Under the pieces are notes generated by a model. It was not told the DNA's origin. It did no database searches and saw nothing but the letters and a program-made list of their open reading frames with translations. A stretch of 64,000 nt of DNA. Origin: Agarophyton chilense (Eukaryota > Rhodophyta > Florideophyceae > Gracilariales > Gracilariaceae). A program made the position numbers and the translations under genes. The stretch covers positions 744,001 to 808,000 of the forward strand of contig JARGXX010000100.1 in NCBI GenBank assembly GCA_030374765.1, in the 5' to 3' direction. This document shows positions 32,801 to 42,813 of the stretch, piece by piece (the stretch's first letter is position 1; every line of letters begins with the position of its first letter).

Positions 32801-34408
32801 AAGGCTAGCATGTCCGCACTCATGCTTGTGTACCTTGTCAATGATTCTCTTTAACTCAGGCCATGGTTTCGAATTGACAGCTACAGCTGAAAGGCATGAA
32901 AGCACAGAGCTCTTACTGCAGTTACCAGTAAAGCGATTGAGCTCGACGTAGCTCAAAAAATCACGGTTGACGAGAGAAATAGATTCCCTTGTACCATTTG
33001 CAAGAAAGACCAGAGCATTTATTCCAATGTGCTCAATGTTGGCCTTGCTGGTCACATTCCTTCCTATGACCCACTGAGATGAACCGTCTAATACCAAATG
33101 CTTGATTTCGATCAGAGACCCTTGGTCTGATCTGGCTGTCAAAACAATGGAGCCTAAAATGCGGCGTGCTGGACTAGCATGATCTCCTGTCCCATACTGC
33201 CAATGGGTGTGTCCATTGAGCGTGTCGGGAATGGGCCCTAAGGTGGGGTTTGTTGGCATTCCAAGATGTTCACCCAACAGGCCAAGTTCAACTGAGCCAA
33301 TTCCAGCATATGGCGCTCCATCATCAAGAAGAGGTCCTAGTTCAACAGTTGGCATATTTGTAGTAGCAGAGGAACTGCAGAGACGGTTTGTGGTCACACT
33401 ATAATGTGGAGCGGCTGGAGATGTTGCCGTGCTAGACGTAACAGGCTTTAGAGTCGTTGCCATATTGAATCGAACCGTCTTTGTATGCGATTTGTCATCT
33501 GTGTCACGTCTTGAGCTTTCGTGATACCTAGATCGCGAGGAACTCAAGCCATTGGCTCCTGATCTTTGGGGTCTGTCAAAAGACTTGCAATGTGAGGGAA
33601 GTGATCCATCAGCATTGTGGTTGCGTTTCCAATGTCCGTACTTACCGCACAGATCACATGGATACTTCATTGTAGGAGATTGTCCCTTTTGATTGAACCG
33701 GTGTCGCTCATGACGAGTTGTACCACCAGAGCTGGCCGATAAGGTTCCATACTCTTGCGCTGGATGCGAAGTCTTGTCGCATTGCTTGATTACAGAGGCT
33801 ACAGACTGATACGTGATGGCACTTAAAAACTGTTCGTTAGAAGACTGTGAATTTAGGTTTTCGTCCGACGGTGCAGCAGCAGCCATGACAGACACACGCT
33901 GAGAGTCATCAATTGCAGAATTAGACAGTAGCATCAAAGCTGTAATACATTCCGGTAGTTTAGTTGTCGTGGAAATAGAGTTGAATCTTGCAACCTGTGC
34001 AGAAAAACGAGACTCAAAATTCTTCATGGTCTCGGTATTACCACGTCTTGTATTCCAGAGTTGGTTAAAGTCACGATACCCCTCACTCACCACAGAAAGA
34101 GCGTCTTTCTGATAAATTTTGCCAACTATAACATTGACGGCACCTTCAGTAACCAACTCAGCCTCTGAAATTCCGGAGCAGAGGTCTTTAGCACGCCCGT
34201 ACAGCTGGGACTTAAGACAAATTGCTTGCAGAGTAGCTGGGATCTTGTGACTGTTTGAGGCGGGCAGTGCGTTGTGAAATGTCTGCCAAAGATTGACAGC
34301 ATCACGATATTCTTCTTGATCACCTTTGCCATCTGTCCATGGCGGGGACTTGGCATCCCAGGAGAACTTAGGCCTGGAAGGCAAATTGGAATTGGGCGCT
34401 GGGCCCAT
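29879..34408 (-). CDS. gag-pol: Copia-3 gag-pol polyprotein with Tudor-like module
   Basis: 1509 residues from the ATG at 34408; the frame is open further upstream, but only inside the LTR. Domains in order, approximate residues: gag (1-240); a zinc-knuckle-like CDLCGKYGHWKRNH (about 250-263); protease loop LLDDGAPYAGIG (about 358-370); integrase HHCC finger (about 520-572) and DDE core (about 590-690); a Tudor-like module (about 898-947: SVGDNISVFWPLEDQFYPGT and IHYDDGDTE); reverse transcriptase (about 1000-1230) with a VDD box; RNase H (about 1330-1470) ending in DPLTKKDSAL. The order PR-INT-RT-RH marks it as copia. The Tudor-like module is not a usual part of copia polyproteins. The start codon lies inside the primer-binding site. 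Confidence 0.93.
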   Translation of the reverse strand: MGPAPNSNLPSRPKFSWDAKSPPWTDGKGDQEEYRDAVNLWQTFHNALPASNSHKIPATLQAICLKSQLYGRAKDLCSGISEAELVTEGAVNVIVGKIYQKDALSVVSEGYRDFNQLWNTRRGNTETMKNFESRFSAQVARFNSISTTTKLPECITALMLLSNSAIDDSQRVSVMAAAAPSDENLNSQSSNEQFLSAITYQSVASVIKQCDKTSHPAQEYGTLSASSGGTTRHERHRFNQKGQSPTMKYPCDLCGKYGHWKRNHNADGSLPSHCKSFDRPQRSGANGLSSSRSRYHESSRRDTDDKSHTKTVRFNMATTLKPVTSSTATSPAAPHYSVTTNRLCSSSATTNMPTVELGPLLDDGAPYAGIGSVELGLLGEHLGMPTNPTLGPIPDTLNGHTHWQYGTGDHASPARRILGSIVLTARSDQGSLIEIKHLVLDGSSQWVIGRNVTSKANIEHIGINALVFLANGTRESISLVNRDFLSYVELNRFTGNCSKSSVLSCLSAVAVNSKPWPELKRIIDKVHKHECGHASLTDYKLLLERNGFWNDTVASYVTQMVNRCSACRSTAVPQPSRKVSISSLSKNFNEVLCVGHLHLDEILLMHLMDLITRYSCVHAVSSTNLKEAIVGFEAAWVSQFWYPESIRADKAFQVGVFKDYIDNLGIPVQPVPPGRHSKNAIESKHNIIRSVFLRLKEAAGQDFDPMLGAYKSVSISNDLYGNDTMSAFELAKGFTCPVVAKPTDTTVPDDVRTARDQLHARRKLALILRSKAVSEPPIAVSDMVEVYHKKDHEKRGKWSIAKPILSVDRSARSVTVPGRKGKQVTVAFEDTRKALPQESFAQLVQEGIDSIDESNEESSFDLTGHAATGSDTPVSSSEDIKPVDDDFSTESANVEPSVGDNISVFWPLEDQFYPGTVHSEEEDGRLNIHYDDGDTETLDISNEVWKFNNETFAASSSSTQPELQVTSTETSVLSSMLDHFGNKPFLRHHAQGFDQFPLVNAYKKEEETFLKTVRPVSHNQVPPNANIINSHTLYKVKTNDDGSLKLKARIAPHGNEDDLKNALSKDCTTCPPTGLRILESIASLYEWNIYRADVKAAFLQTGEAQRDVYVRPPKESHMKATHLWLLLTAAYGLVNANAKWQSQSDQVMFDIGLTQSVHVPQLFFQKENGKLVLIVAKIVDDLKAAGKGDRVNHFMKEFDKRFKFGDVMKGPGKLRFFGINTVQNGDMTIETDADDKLDAVVEYPFTRQRRKQFDQSLNKIEKSVFASTNSSLGWIGTAASPFCSFYASYLQQKAPELKVCHLVEQINIVRKLKKLGKTIAYPIPTDNRQHELSVLVFSDASRTDECGQLGVLTGLLVGEMKNQSIYHAISWMSHKSKRPVKSVPAAEILAASEGIDEDKTISNAYTELLGKEIKLRLAVDSKDLFTSLSTQKNSIDKSIRGDVACVRYEFQTGAVDKISWVPGHSNLADPLTKKDSALTDALQLTLFTGKLCFDFDKISETKHSEKNFG
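31567..31716 (-). other. Tudor-like domain encoded in Copia-3
   Basis: About 50 residues with a pattern VGDxIxVFWPLxxQFYPGTV, then IHYDDGDTE and EVWKF. This is close in layout to the Tudor domains of plant PDS5 and MSH6 proteins, which bind histone marks. The same segment is recognisable in Copia-4 (about 40560-40690) and Copia-2 (about 27480-27600). The domain name is from pattern recognition; histone binding is inference. Confidence 0.7.
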
Positions 34409-34411
34409 AAC
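34399..34411 (-). promoter_or_regulatory. Copia-3 primer-binding site containing the start codon
   Basis: On the minus strand GTTATGGGCCCAG lies directly after the 5' LTR. It is complementary to the anticodon arm of initiator tRNA-Met (CUGGGC-type stem with CAU anticodon), the internal tRNA site used by Drosophila copia (known for that family). The ATG within it is the polyprotein start. Confidence 0.75.
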
Positions 34412-34677
34412 TGAAAGAGTTATGGACACTCTACTGTTCAGTGTCGACCTTGTCGAAGAGGTAGAGCGTGCAAATTGCTAGAGTGTAGTCGTTGTACACT
34501 CGGTGTGAGTACCGTGGTTTACAATTCATAATCATGAAGGTCTAAATACACAAAGTCATAACATATAAACGGCCGTAATTAACAACGAACATATTCATCA
34601 AACTGAATCAAAGATACAAATTCAAATACCAAGCGGGCGCATCCAAAAGCAACCAACCAGAACCGAATAGTTCTATA
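34412..34677 (-). repeat. Copia-3 5' LTR
   Basis: 266 bp, partner of 29602-29867, followed by the target duplication AGGGA. Confidence 0.95.
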
Positions 34678-34682
34678 AGGGA

Positions 34683-36769
34683 TATACGCAAAGCGGCACT
34701 GGTTTCACTCGTGGTCTTTATACGCCTCACAGATCATCTGGCACAATAGAAAGGAACAGAAGTAGTCAAATGGCAGGGGTGGACAACGATTTGGCTATAA
34801 ACATGTATGTTAAAGAGACCGACCAGTACCGCTTCGCCTCTTCGATCACGTAGGTTCGAAAAGAAAACCTGGAAATTTAGCAATTGCGAGCAGGTTTTTG
34901 GCCTGCTAAAAACATTCTTTACATTCATGTAAATGGAGCATTTGTTACCTCTAGAAACAAAATGAACGTTTTCGCAAAAAATCACAATGAGCCAGCTAAG
35001 CATTACCGAAAGTGGAAAATACTGCTCATGATGCCGTTATACAAAATTTTCTCTTGACAGGCTCAATCAACTCGTGAGATGCAAGTTTAAGTAATTGGTA
35101 TGGGATTCTACCCCCCTATATATCCATCTCCGGAAAACTCGTGAGAACCACACAAAGGAATGGAACCGCGTTCTGGTGGGGGAGCCAAGGCATATCCCAC
35201 TTTATAGAATATGTCGCTGGTCAGTTTCGTAGATTTTAGCGCGGGTGACTGGCATCCATTTAAATGCATGTACACGACTACTTCAAAAAAAAAATCTTCA
35301 ATGGAGCAGGCTTTGAACATATAAGAAGTGGAAGCTGGCGGGGCATTCAATTTGTGCTACTCTTTTCTGGGGCAAGCGTGGGTCTCATTTAGTAGCTCGT
35401 GAAGCGCCATTTCCTACTATCTCTTTAACTTGGATGGAAAGAAAAGGAAAGCGCCATCCCATACTGTTGTCATAAGAGGCAGAAAGACGTTGACGCACAA
35501 CTCCACCAGCTGCCGGAACTTGCCGATTCTAGGAGAAAAAGGTCAACAAAAACAACAATGAAACCCCTCACAGAGACAAAAACACGAAGAATTCTGCCCA
35601 CACGCGAAATTGCAAGTCAACTTTAACAAGTTCATCCACAAATTGTTAGCTGCGCTAATGAGGCCGTGGCTCGGGCTAGTCGAGGACTGTTCAAATGTAA
35701 AAGAGGTACGATACCACCGTTGGGCTGGTATGAGCGCAAAAGTCGCGGGCAGACTTGCCAACAACGGTGTACAGTGGAGCTTACGAGTGTGCGCCGTGTG
35801 CTGCCGAAAGTTGGTGTTGGTAGTTTGGTTTGGAAAATGTGTTGCTCACGAGAAGTGCAATAGGCTGCTTTTAGTTCTGTTCGTGTCAGATTGCTAGCGC
35901 TTAGCCTTACTTGCTGTTTGGTTGTTGTGAAAAAACATTTTCAAGTTGCCAAACAGGGCCATTACTGAATTCACTGGTCTAAAAGAAAGGCAGACGGCTC
36001 TAAAAGTTGTTCTAGCTCCCAACAGGAACTCCAAACAAAAGTGAGGTATGATTGAAAGGAGAGAGGAGCAATCGTCATACCGATCCGACTACCCTTTCTA
36101 GAAAGATAAGGGACTCAGTTTTCAGTTTCACTTTCTGAGGAGAGATGAAATAATCCTCATGTGAAGCCAAAGAAACGAGAAAATTGAACCTTTTCGCTCA
36201 GACGCACGAAATTCTAGTTGCACATGAGCATTGGGAGCCTTCTAAACGGTTTTCGAGAACACTCAGGTATGTGCAGTACATGCACGGACAGGTCCTGAAT
36301 GTATGATACGCTACTTGGTTGTCCAACGCGAGTATTGTCCGGGGTGAAAAGAAAAATTAATTCCATAGCTCTCATAGTTGTCGCCGTTGTTGCCATGACA
36401 TCAGCGTAGCCTTCACGCCATACTGCCCAAAACGCCTCCAAGCGGACGTGCCCGAATGGCCTTTTCTTTATCAGGGGTGGTTTGTTTTTGAGCATTGTGG
36501 CTTCCAGTGGCTCGCTGCCGGCATAATTCGGATGCAGGGCGTTCTGGTCCAGTTTAAGTACAGCTTCTGCAATCAGGAAGCCCTCTCAACTGATTGCGGT
36601 GTACTCTTTCTGCCGGCACAGCCAGCTTTTAAAGGCACCAATCGCATTACCGATGCCTGCCTCGATGAGAATTGCAACGCTCTACCAAAGGGAATAGTAG
36701 AGTTGTTGATCACGGTACGGCACTCAAAGCTTGTGCGCTACAGGAAAGTACATCTTTGGACATTTCGCC
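34683..36769. other. Intergenic region after Copia-3
   Basis: No gene recognised. Small ORFs on both strands have no domain, signal peptide or splice support. Nothing repeat-like was identified. Confidence 0.5.
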
Positions 36770-36910
36770 ATGCACAACATGAAGCGTTCGCTTGCAGCTA
36801 CTGTGCTTATCGCAGTTTTGCTCACCCCAACGTTGGGCATCCTCATTCGACAAGCGCAACTGGGACTGCTGGTACGGATGGAAGGTAGTGGCGGGGCCGA
36901 GGGGCAGCGG
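36770..36910 (+). pseudogene. Start of a possible secreted protein, cut by an LTR fragment
   Basis: The ORF opens MHNMKRSLAATVLIAVLLTP, a good signal peptide (basic start, hydrophobic core, TPTLG cleavage-like site), and continues as LIRQAQLGLLVRMEG. Sequence matching the Gypsy-A LTR begins at 36911. The frame stays open to 37012, but that part is LTR. It may be the first exon of a host gene destroyed by the insertion, or a chance ORF. No homologue is recognised. Confidence 0.25.
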
Positions 36911-37355
36911 TGTGAAGGAGCAACGATAACGGTTGAGCTCTGTAAGCCGCCGGGGCCTGAGGTATCATACAGACGCCACGTGGACTGGCCGACCTATGCT
37001 GAGCTCATTTAGGTTTTTATTTGTTTTAATTAGTGGACTAGATTAGCATTACAGTGCCAGGGAGATCCCAGCGCCTCCCCATTGTTATTTACTTGGCTCG
37101 TGTGACGCTTCTCCCTTAGAGTAAGGTATAAACCGTTAGGATACTAAATTACCCTCTTTGGTACGATAGTTTTACAAATCGGTCTTCACGAAAACGTTTC
37201 CGTAGCTCCAACCTGTAAGACTACGCAATAAACGCCATACCATTGCACTCAGTACTCTGGAAGTGCCGCCGTTAAAGATAATAAACTTAAGATCCGCTCT
37301 ACCACGCTACCACCGGTTGATACCAGTACACTGCCCTAATTTTTATTGCGTTAGA
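36911..37355 (+). mobile_element. Gypsy-A-like LTR fragment with leader
   Basis: This is the reverse-oriented relative of the Gypsy-A LTR and leader (5356 down to about 4915). It shares the TGTGAAG start, AAGCCGCCGGG, CTACGCAATAAACGCC, the LTR edge at about 37257, the tRNA-like region (CTCTACCACGCTACCACCGG) and a leader with ATTGCGTTA. Divergence is high, about 30 percent by eye, so it is old. No coding part follows. It is not a clean solo LTR because some leader is kept. Confidence 0.7.
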
Positions 37356-37791
37356 AGCGGTCTAGTAGAAGGACGTGACGGGAAAAGCGATAAAGGCCGC
37401 GCGGGAGAGGTTGGAGGAGACGGTTGCGCCCTTGGAGCCGTCAAAGCTGGTGGTATCACCTGCAATAGGGAAAATAACGGAGATGATGGATTGCGTGCAA
37501 GTGGAGAAGATGGGGACGCCGGTGGGGACGGATGCGAACCTGGCTCAAGCGCCGGAAAAGGTGACGATGGCGGGGATGGCGATGTGATTGCATATGGGGA
37601 TGATAGAGTACGGGGAGTTGCATTAGTTGTGGCTGTGGGTGAAGAAGCAGAGGGCGGTACTGGATGTGATTTCTGTGGCAATGGAGACAATAGAGGCGAG
37701 GGTGGCGAGGAAATTGCAGGTGATGGGACTTTTGTCGGGCCGATGGCGATAATGGAGAAGACGGCGGGTCTGGAGGAGATGGCGTAAGTAT
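37343..37791 (-). pseudogene. Ser/Pro-rich ORF, part on the left of Copia-4
   Basis: Minus-strand frame rich in SPP and PSSP repeats (for example SPSPPSSPFPALEPGSHPSP), open from the Copia-4 edge to about 37343. A similar Ser/Pro-rich frame on the same strand lies on the other side of Copia-4 (44221-44490). Together they could be one extensin-like cell-wall protein gene split by the insertion. The alternative is plain low-complexity GGNGANGG sequence whose other strand reads Gly/Asp-rich. No start, signal peptide or end could be fixed. Confidence 0.3.
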
Positions 37792-38014
37792 TGGGCGGGG
37801 TAACAACTTTAGCTGTTTTTCTTAGACAACTCGGGTGTGCCCTGTTGCGCGTTGTCAGATGACCTGCTAGTTCATCTTGCCTTGTTTATGTAGAAAATAG
37901 TAAATGCTCATGTAAATGCACTAACTACGAATGAAAGTCGGAACGTGCATCAGAGCACGTGAGTGCTTGGGTGTGCACTACATGGCATTCTGTCACTAGC
38001 TGTCGACATTTATA
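37792..38014 (-). repeat. Copia-4 3' LTR
   Basis: 223 bp. Shares long blocks with 43996-44220 (CAGAGCACGTGAGTGCT, CTAGCTGTCGACATT). Confidence 0.8.
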
Positions 38015-38935
38015 TCAACCTTCTTTTTTGCTAGCCGAAGTGCTTCTCAGAGCTCTTCATCTCAAGTGCCGCCTCGAAGTCAATACTCAGCCGACCAGAA
38101 TACAGAGTGGGCATTAGGGCTTCGGTTAGGCAGCTCTCCTTCTTAGTCAGAGGGTCAGCGTGGTTTGAAGAACCTGGGATCCACGAGATGGACTCAACGC
38201 TACCAGTCTCGAATTCAAACCGAATGCTGCTTACGTCACTTCTTATGGATTCGTCCACAGATTTCTTCTGCGTTGTTATAGACGAAAATTAAAACGTTGG
38301 AGTCCACCAGAATGCGGAGCTTGACCTCGACGTTCAGCAGCTTCTTTCTCTCATCGTCTCAGCTGCAGGTACGCTTTTCACATGTCGCTTGGCCTTGTGA
38401 GGGATCCACGAAGTGACGTGGAAAATAGCATCCTCCTTCATGGCACCAACAAGAAAACCACTTACAAAGCCGAGTCAACCGACGTCGTCAGTGCGAGAGG
38501 CATCCGAAAATACTAGCACGCTCGGCTCGTAGTCGCGCTTGTCAGCAGAGAAAGGGTATGCGATCATAGTACCCAGCTTTTGTCATCCTGTGAACAGTAG
38601 TCAATTGTTCCACGATATGCGAGACTTTGAGATCGGGGGCTTTCTGCTGTAGGTGACTACTGTAGAAGGAACACAGTTGGGAGGCACCTCTTCCAATCTA
38701 GCTCAACGAGCTGTTGATGGATGCAAACGGAGCTTTCTCGATCTTGTTTGTGCAGTGATCGGACTCTTTGCAGCGCGTGCGGGTGATTGAGTATTCCATA
38801 ATACTGTTTATCTTACCTTCAACGTTAGTTTCGATGGATAACTCTTCATACTGAATGGTGTTAATGCCAAAAATGTGGACCATTATTGACCACACCGAAC
38901 TTAAAGCGATCGTTGAATGCAGTTAGAAAGCATTG

Positions 38936-39819
38936 TAGGACAACGCTTGGAGCAGAGATACCACGAAGATGTTCGGGATCTTCCTCTCTTGAGAGACACG
39001 CCTCAGGCGGAGGAGACGCGTCCCAGCGGAGCACAGAAACAGAGCCACTCTGGAAAGGCACGACGAAGTCGCGTGTAAGACCGAGGCCAATCCGGCGGGA
39101 TATACCTAGAGTGTTCAGGTGAGCACGGCACAGTCAGGGATGTGACCAGTCCTAAGCGGAGCGGTACCACGGCGATTGTCGGAAAAGGAGCGAGGAAACA
39201 CTCGTATGAGGTGGACGAGCGTGGTGAGTGGTGCGGCCACTCACGAGAGGCAAAAAGGAGAACAAGAGGAAAACGGGGGCGAAACCCTATACAGGGGCGA
39301 GACTACGACAAATGTCGGCGATTAGATATGAACCCACGGTGGTGGTAGCACTCTGGTCGACAGAGGGGTGGAGGAACTAACGTGCGACGGGCGCTCACGG
39401 GGTATGCGGTGAAGACGCGCCGAAGGCGAAAAGTTCAGAGTCAAGACTCCCTCCTTGGTCTCCCAAGAGGGTGTTTATTGGGAAGCAGTGCTCAACCTCC
39501 TATGTAGTGTGGCGCGCGGCCCCTGAAAGTGGGCGCGCGCCCGAAAAATAGACACTAAATAGCGATAGCGTAGCTAAATAAATACTAAAAATTACTAAAT
39601 AATACTAACCATTTGGTACAGTCCGGGCCACGTGTGGCACGCCTCGTACTCGAGCGTTGGCTTCCGTGCAGTCCACGTGTTCCACCAGTGTGCCCTTCCG
39701 GTCCTAACCGGCCGTCAGCACGCAATAGCGGTATAGCTTGTCATAGCCCAAGCTATTCCTCAAGCAAGCGAAACTTCTAAGTCCTGCGAAGAAACCCCCC
39801 TTGAAGGGCATTGTCCTTC
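38936..39819 (+). mobile_element. Non-autonomous TIR DNA element, copy 1 (inside Copia-4)
   Basis: An 884-bp unit begins TAGGACAACGC and ends GCATTGTCCTTC, so the ends form a short inverted repeat (GGACAAYGC). It is flanked by an 8-bp duplication AAGCATTG (38928-38935 and 39820-39827). It splits the Copia-4 reverse transcriptase region. It has no coding capacity I recognise. The 8-bp duplication suggests hAT; a 9-bp reading (one mismatch) would fit Mutator-like elements. Copy 2 lies inverted at 41944-42813. Confidence 0.75.
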
Positions 39820-41943
39820 AAGCATTGCCCGCGATCATTGGCGCCGGCTACTTTGAAGTCGTCCACAATCTCGGCTACAATTAGCACAAGTTTGCCGTTA
39901 GCTTTCTGATAGAAAAGTTGCGAGGTATGAGTGCAAATTATCAGATAAATTTTTTTCATTAGCTCCTCCGATGCGTGCTGCCACTTCGCGTTGGCTTCCA
40001 CCAGAATGTAGGCGGCCGCAAGAAGAAGCCAGACGTGTGTTTACTTCATCTTACTCTCTTTTGGCTGGCGAACACAAACATAGCGCTGCATTTGGCAAGT
40101 TTGGAGGAAGGCTGCGGTGACGTCGGCCTTGTAGAGCTTCCAGCCGTGCAGGGAGGCGATACTCTCTAAAATGTGCAAACCTGTGGGCGGGAAGGTTGCA
40201 CAGTCTTTTCTCAGCATTTCTTTCAAGTCGTCTTCGTTCCCATGAAGGGCGATTTTGGCGTTCAGCTTCAAAGAGCCGTCGTCATTATGCTTCACCTTTT
40301 ACAAGGTATAACTGGAGATAGTGTTGGCTTTAGGTGGAATATGGCGAAAAAGCACAGGCTGGGCAGTTTTGAGGAAGCTATCTTCTTCCTTGGCATATGC
40401 ATTGTATACCGGATACTGCTCAAAGCCCTAAGCCTGATGCTGGAGGAATGGCTTGTTGCCCAAAATGTCAACTATTTGCTTGAGAACAAAAGATTATTGA
40501 CTTACAATAGATATTGGCACTGTAGTTGTCACTGAGCTGGGGAGAATGGCACTGGAAAAATTCCAAACCTCCTTGGACATGTCCGGCACTTCCTTGACGC
40601 TGTCGTCATAATGCAATTTGACGAGCTCGTCATCCGCGGCAGAATGCACGGTTCCGGGATAGAACTGGTCGTTTACCGGCCAGAAAACTTCCACTCTGTC
40701 ACCTATGCTAGTAGTGACATCGCTTTATACTGCATCTGTGCCAAAATCAGTATCGGCAGCCGCAGTGTCACAAGTTGATTTAGAGTTGTCATTGGACTCT
40801 TATGGCATGTCGATGTCATTCATGTCATCCAGGGCATCAATACCGTCTTGCAAAAGCTTTGCGAAGCTCGTGTCAGAGATTGCCATGCACGTATCCTCAA
40901 ACGCGGCTGTCAATTACTTGCCAGCTTTTCCAGGCACAGTGACAATGTGGCTGTCGGCGTTGACTGATGTCACAAACTTGGGGAGCGACCATCGCTCGCG
41001 CTTCTCAACTTTCTGATTGACAAACAGTTCGACGATGTCACCGGCGGTGAATTGTATGTCTATGATAGCTTTGGACCTAAGGAAGCTCTGTAGCTTGCGA
41101 CCGTCTGCTGTGAGCACATTGTCATGTGGCTTGCCATTGATGGGTTTTGTGAAGCCTTTTGCCATCTCAAATGCTGACATGATGTCATTGCCATATAACT
41201 CATTGCTTATTGTTACAGCCATGTAAACAGAGCGGTCAGCGTTGAAGTCTGCACCGGCTGCTGACCTGGGCCTCAAGGAAGCATTGCGAATGATGTTATT
41301 CAATGACTCAATTGCGTTTTTAGCATGACGAAGGGGCGGCATGGCATGGGGCGCGATGTAAAGCTGCTTGCAATGATCTCAAAATGCTTAAAGAAGAAAC
41401 ACTTTATCTCCTATGAGGGCATGTCGTGCCAGAATTGAGCCACACAACTTACCTCGAACCCGGTAACTGCCTCTTGCATGAACGTGGACTTGAACACGTG
41501 AGAAGTAGAGTAGCGAGACACACTTTCCATGGAATTTAACACGCAAACTTGATCCACAACGAAGTGATCAATGCTTTCGAAGTCGTTGAATGCCGTGTTG
41601 CACGAGCTGATCCACACCTTCCTCGTTGGAAGTGGAACGTCAGTAGGCCGACAGACTGTGCAACCGTTCACCATGACTGCCACATACTGGGTGACAGTGC
41701 GGTTCCACAGCTTGTCGCGCTGTAGCAACAGCTTAAAGTCCGAAAAAAAGCATGGTCGCAAACATGCGTGTGTACCTTGTCGGTTATGGCCTTCACATCG
41801 ACCCACGGCGACTTCTAGAGAGTAACGGCGGTCAAACAGTTAAGCGTAGATCCAAGGTATCGTTTGGATGGTGCAAAGCTTTCTCCACGGATATAGAATA
41901 GGAAACCGTCATCAACGATATCCAGAGAATCGTTTGCACCGTG

Positions 41944-42813
41944 AAGTGAAATGCCCTTCAAGGGGGTTTCTTCCCAGGACTTAGAGATTTTGCTCGCTTG
42001 AGGACTAGCTTGGCCTATGACAAGCTATACCGCTATTGCGTGACAACGGCCGGTTAGGACCGGAGGTGCACACTGGTGGAACACGTGGACTGCACGGATG
42101 CCAACGCTCGAGTACGAGGCGTACCACACGTGGCCCGGACTGTACCAAATGATTAGTATTATTTAGTAATTATTTGGCTATGCACCAGATATTTAGTATT
42201 TATTTTTCGGGCGCGCGCCCACTGTCAGGGCCGCGCGCCACACTACTTAGGAGGTTGAGCGCTCCCAAGTAAACATCCTCTTGGAAAATTCCAAGGAGGG
42301 AGTCTTGGCTCTGAACTTTTCGCCTTCGGCGCGTCTTCACCGCATACTGCGTGAGCGCCCGTTACACGTTAGTTCATTCACCCCTCTGTCAACCAGAGTG
42401 CTACCACCACCGTGGGTTCGTATTTAATCGCCGACACCTGTAGTAGTATCGCACCTGTATAGGGTTTCGCCCCCGTTTTCCTCTTGTTCTCCGTTTTGGC
42501 TCTCGTGAGTGGCCGCCTCACTCACCTCGCTCGTCCACCTCATACGAGTGTTTCCTCGCTCTTTTTCCGACAAACGATGTGGCACCACTCCGCCTAGGAT
42601 TGCTCACACCCCGGAGTGTGCCGTGCACACCTAATCACTCTAGGTATATCCCGCCGAATGGACTTCGATCTTACACCCGACTTCGTCGTGCCTTCCCAGA
42701 GTGGCTCTGTTTCTGTGCTCTGCTGGTACGCGTCTCCTCCGCCTGAGGCGTGTCTCTCAAGAGAGAAAGATCTCGAACATATTCGTGGTGTCTCCGCTTC
42801 AAGCGTTGTCTTA
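41944..42813 (-). mobile_element. Non-autonomous TIR DNA element, copy 2 (inverted, inside Copia-4)
   Basis: Reverse complement of 38936-39819 over its whole length, roughly 90 percent identical with runs above 94 percent (for example around the CCGGGCCACGTGTGG block). The ends match those of copy 1 (AAGCGTTGTCTTA at the right). I see no clear target duplication here, so the flanks have decayed or were rearranged. Confidence 0.75.

Larger units (their letters stand above)
29602..34677 (-). mobile_element. Copia-3: whole, very young copia element
   Basis: LTRs of 266 bp (29602-29867 and 34412-34677) look identical and are flanked by the same 5-bp duplication AGGGA (29597-29601 and 34678-34682). 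A single long open frame runs almost from LTR to LTR on the minus strand (29879-34408). The element looks whole and is probably a very recent insertion. Relatives in the window are Copia-2 and Copia-4. On the plus strand the LTR begins TG but ends TA (TCTATA); Copia-4 shares this ending. Confidence 0.95.

Noticed and set aside
39142-39348. Arg-rich ORF inside the TIR element
   Set aside because: Not conserved in the inverted copy; chance frame.
38936-42813. Single fold-back transposon with 0.88-kb terminal inverted repeats
   Set aside because: The middle 2.1 kb is colinear Copia-4 sequence, and copy 1 has its own 8-bp duplication, so two insertions explain it better.
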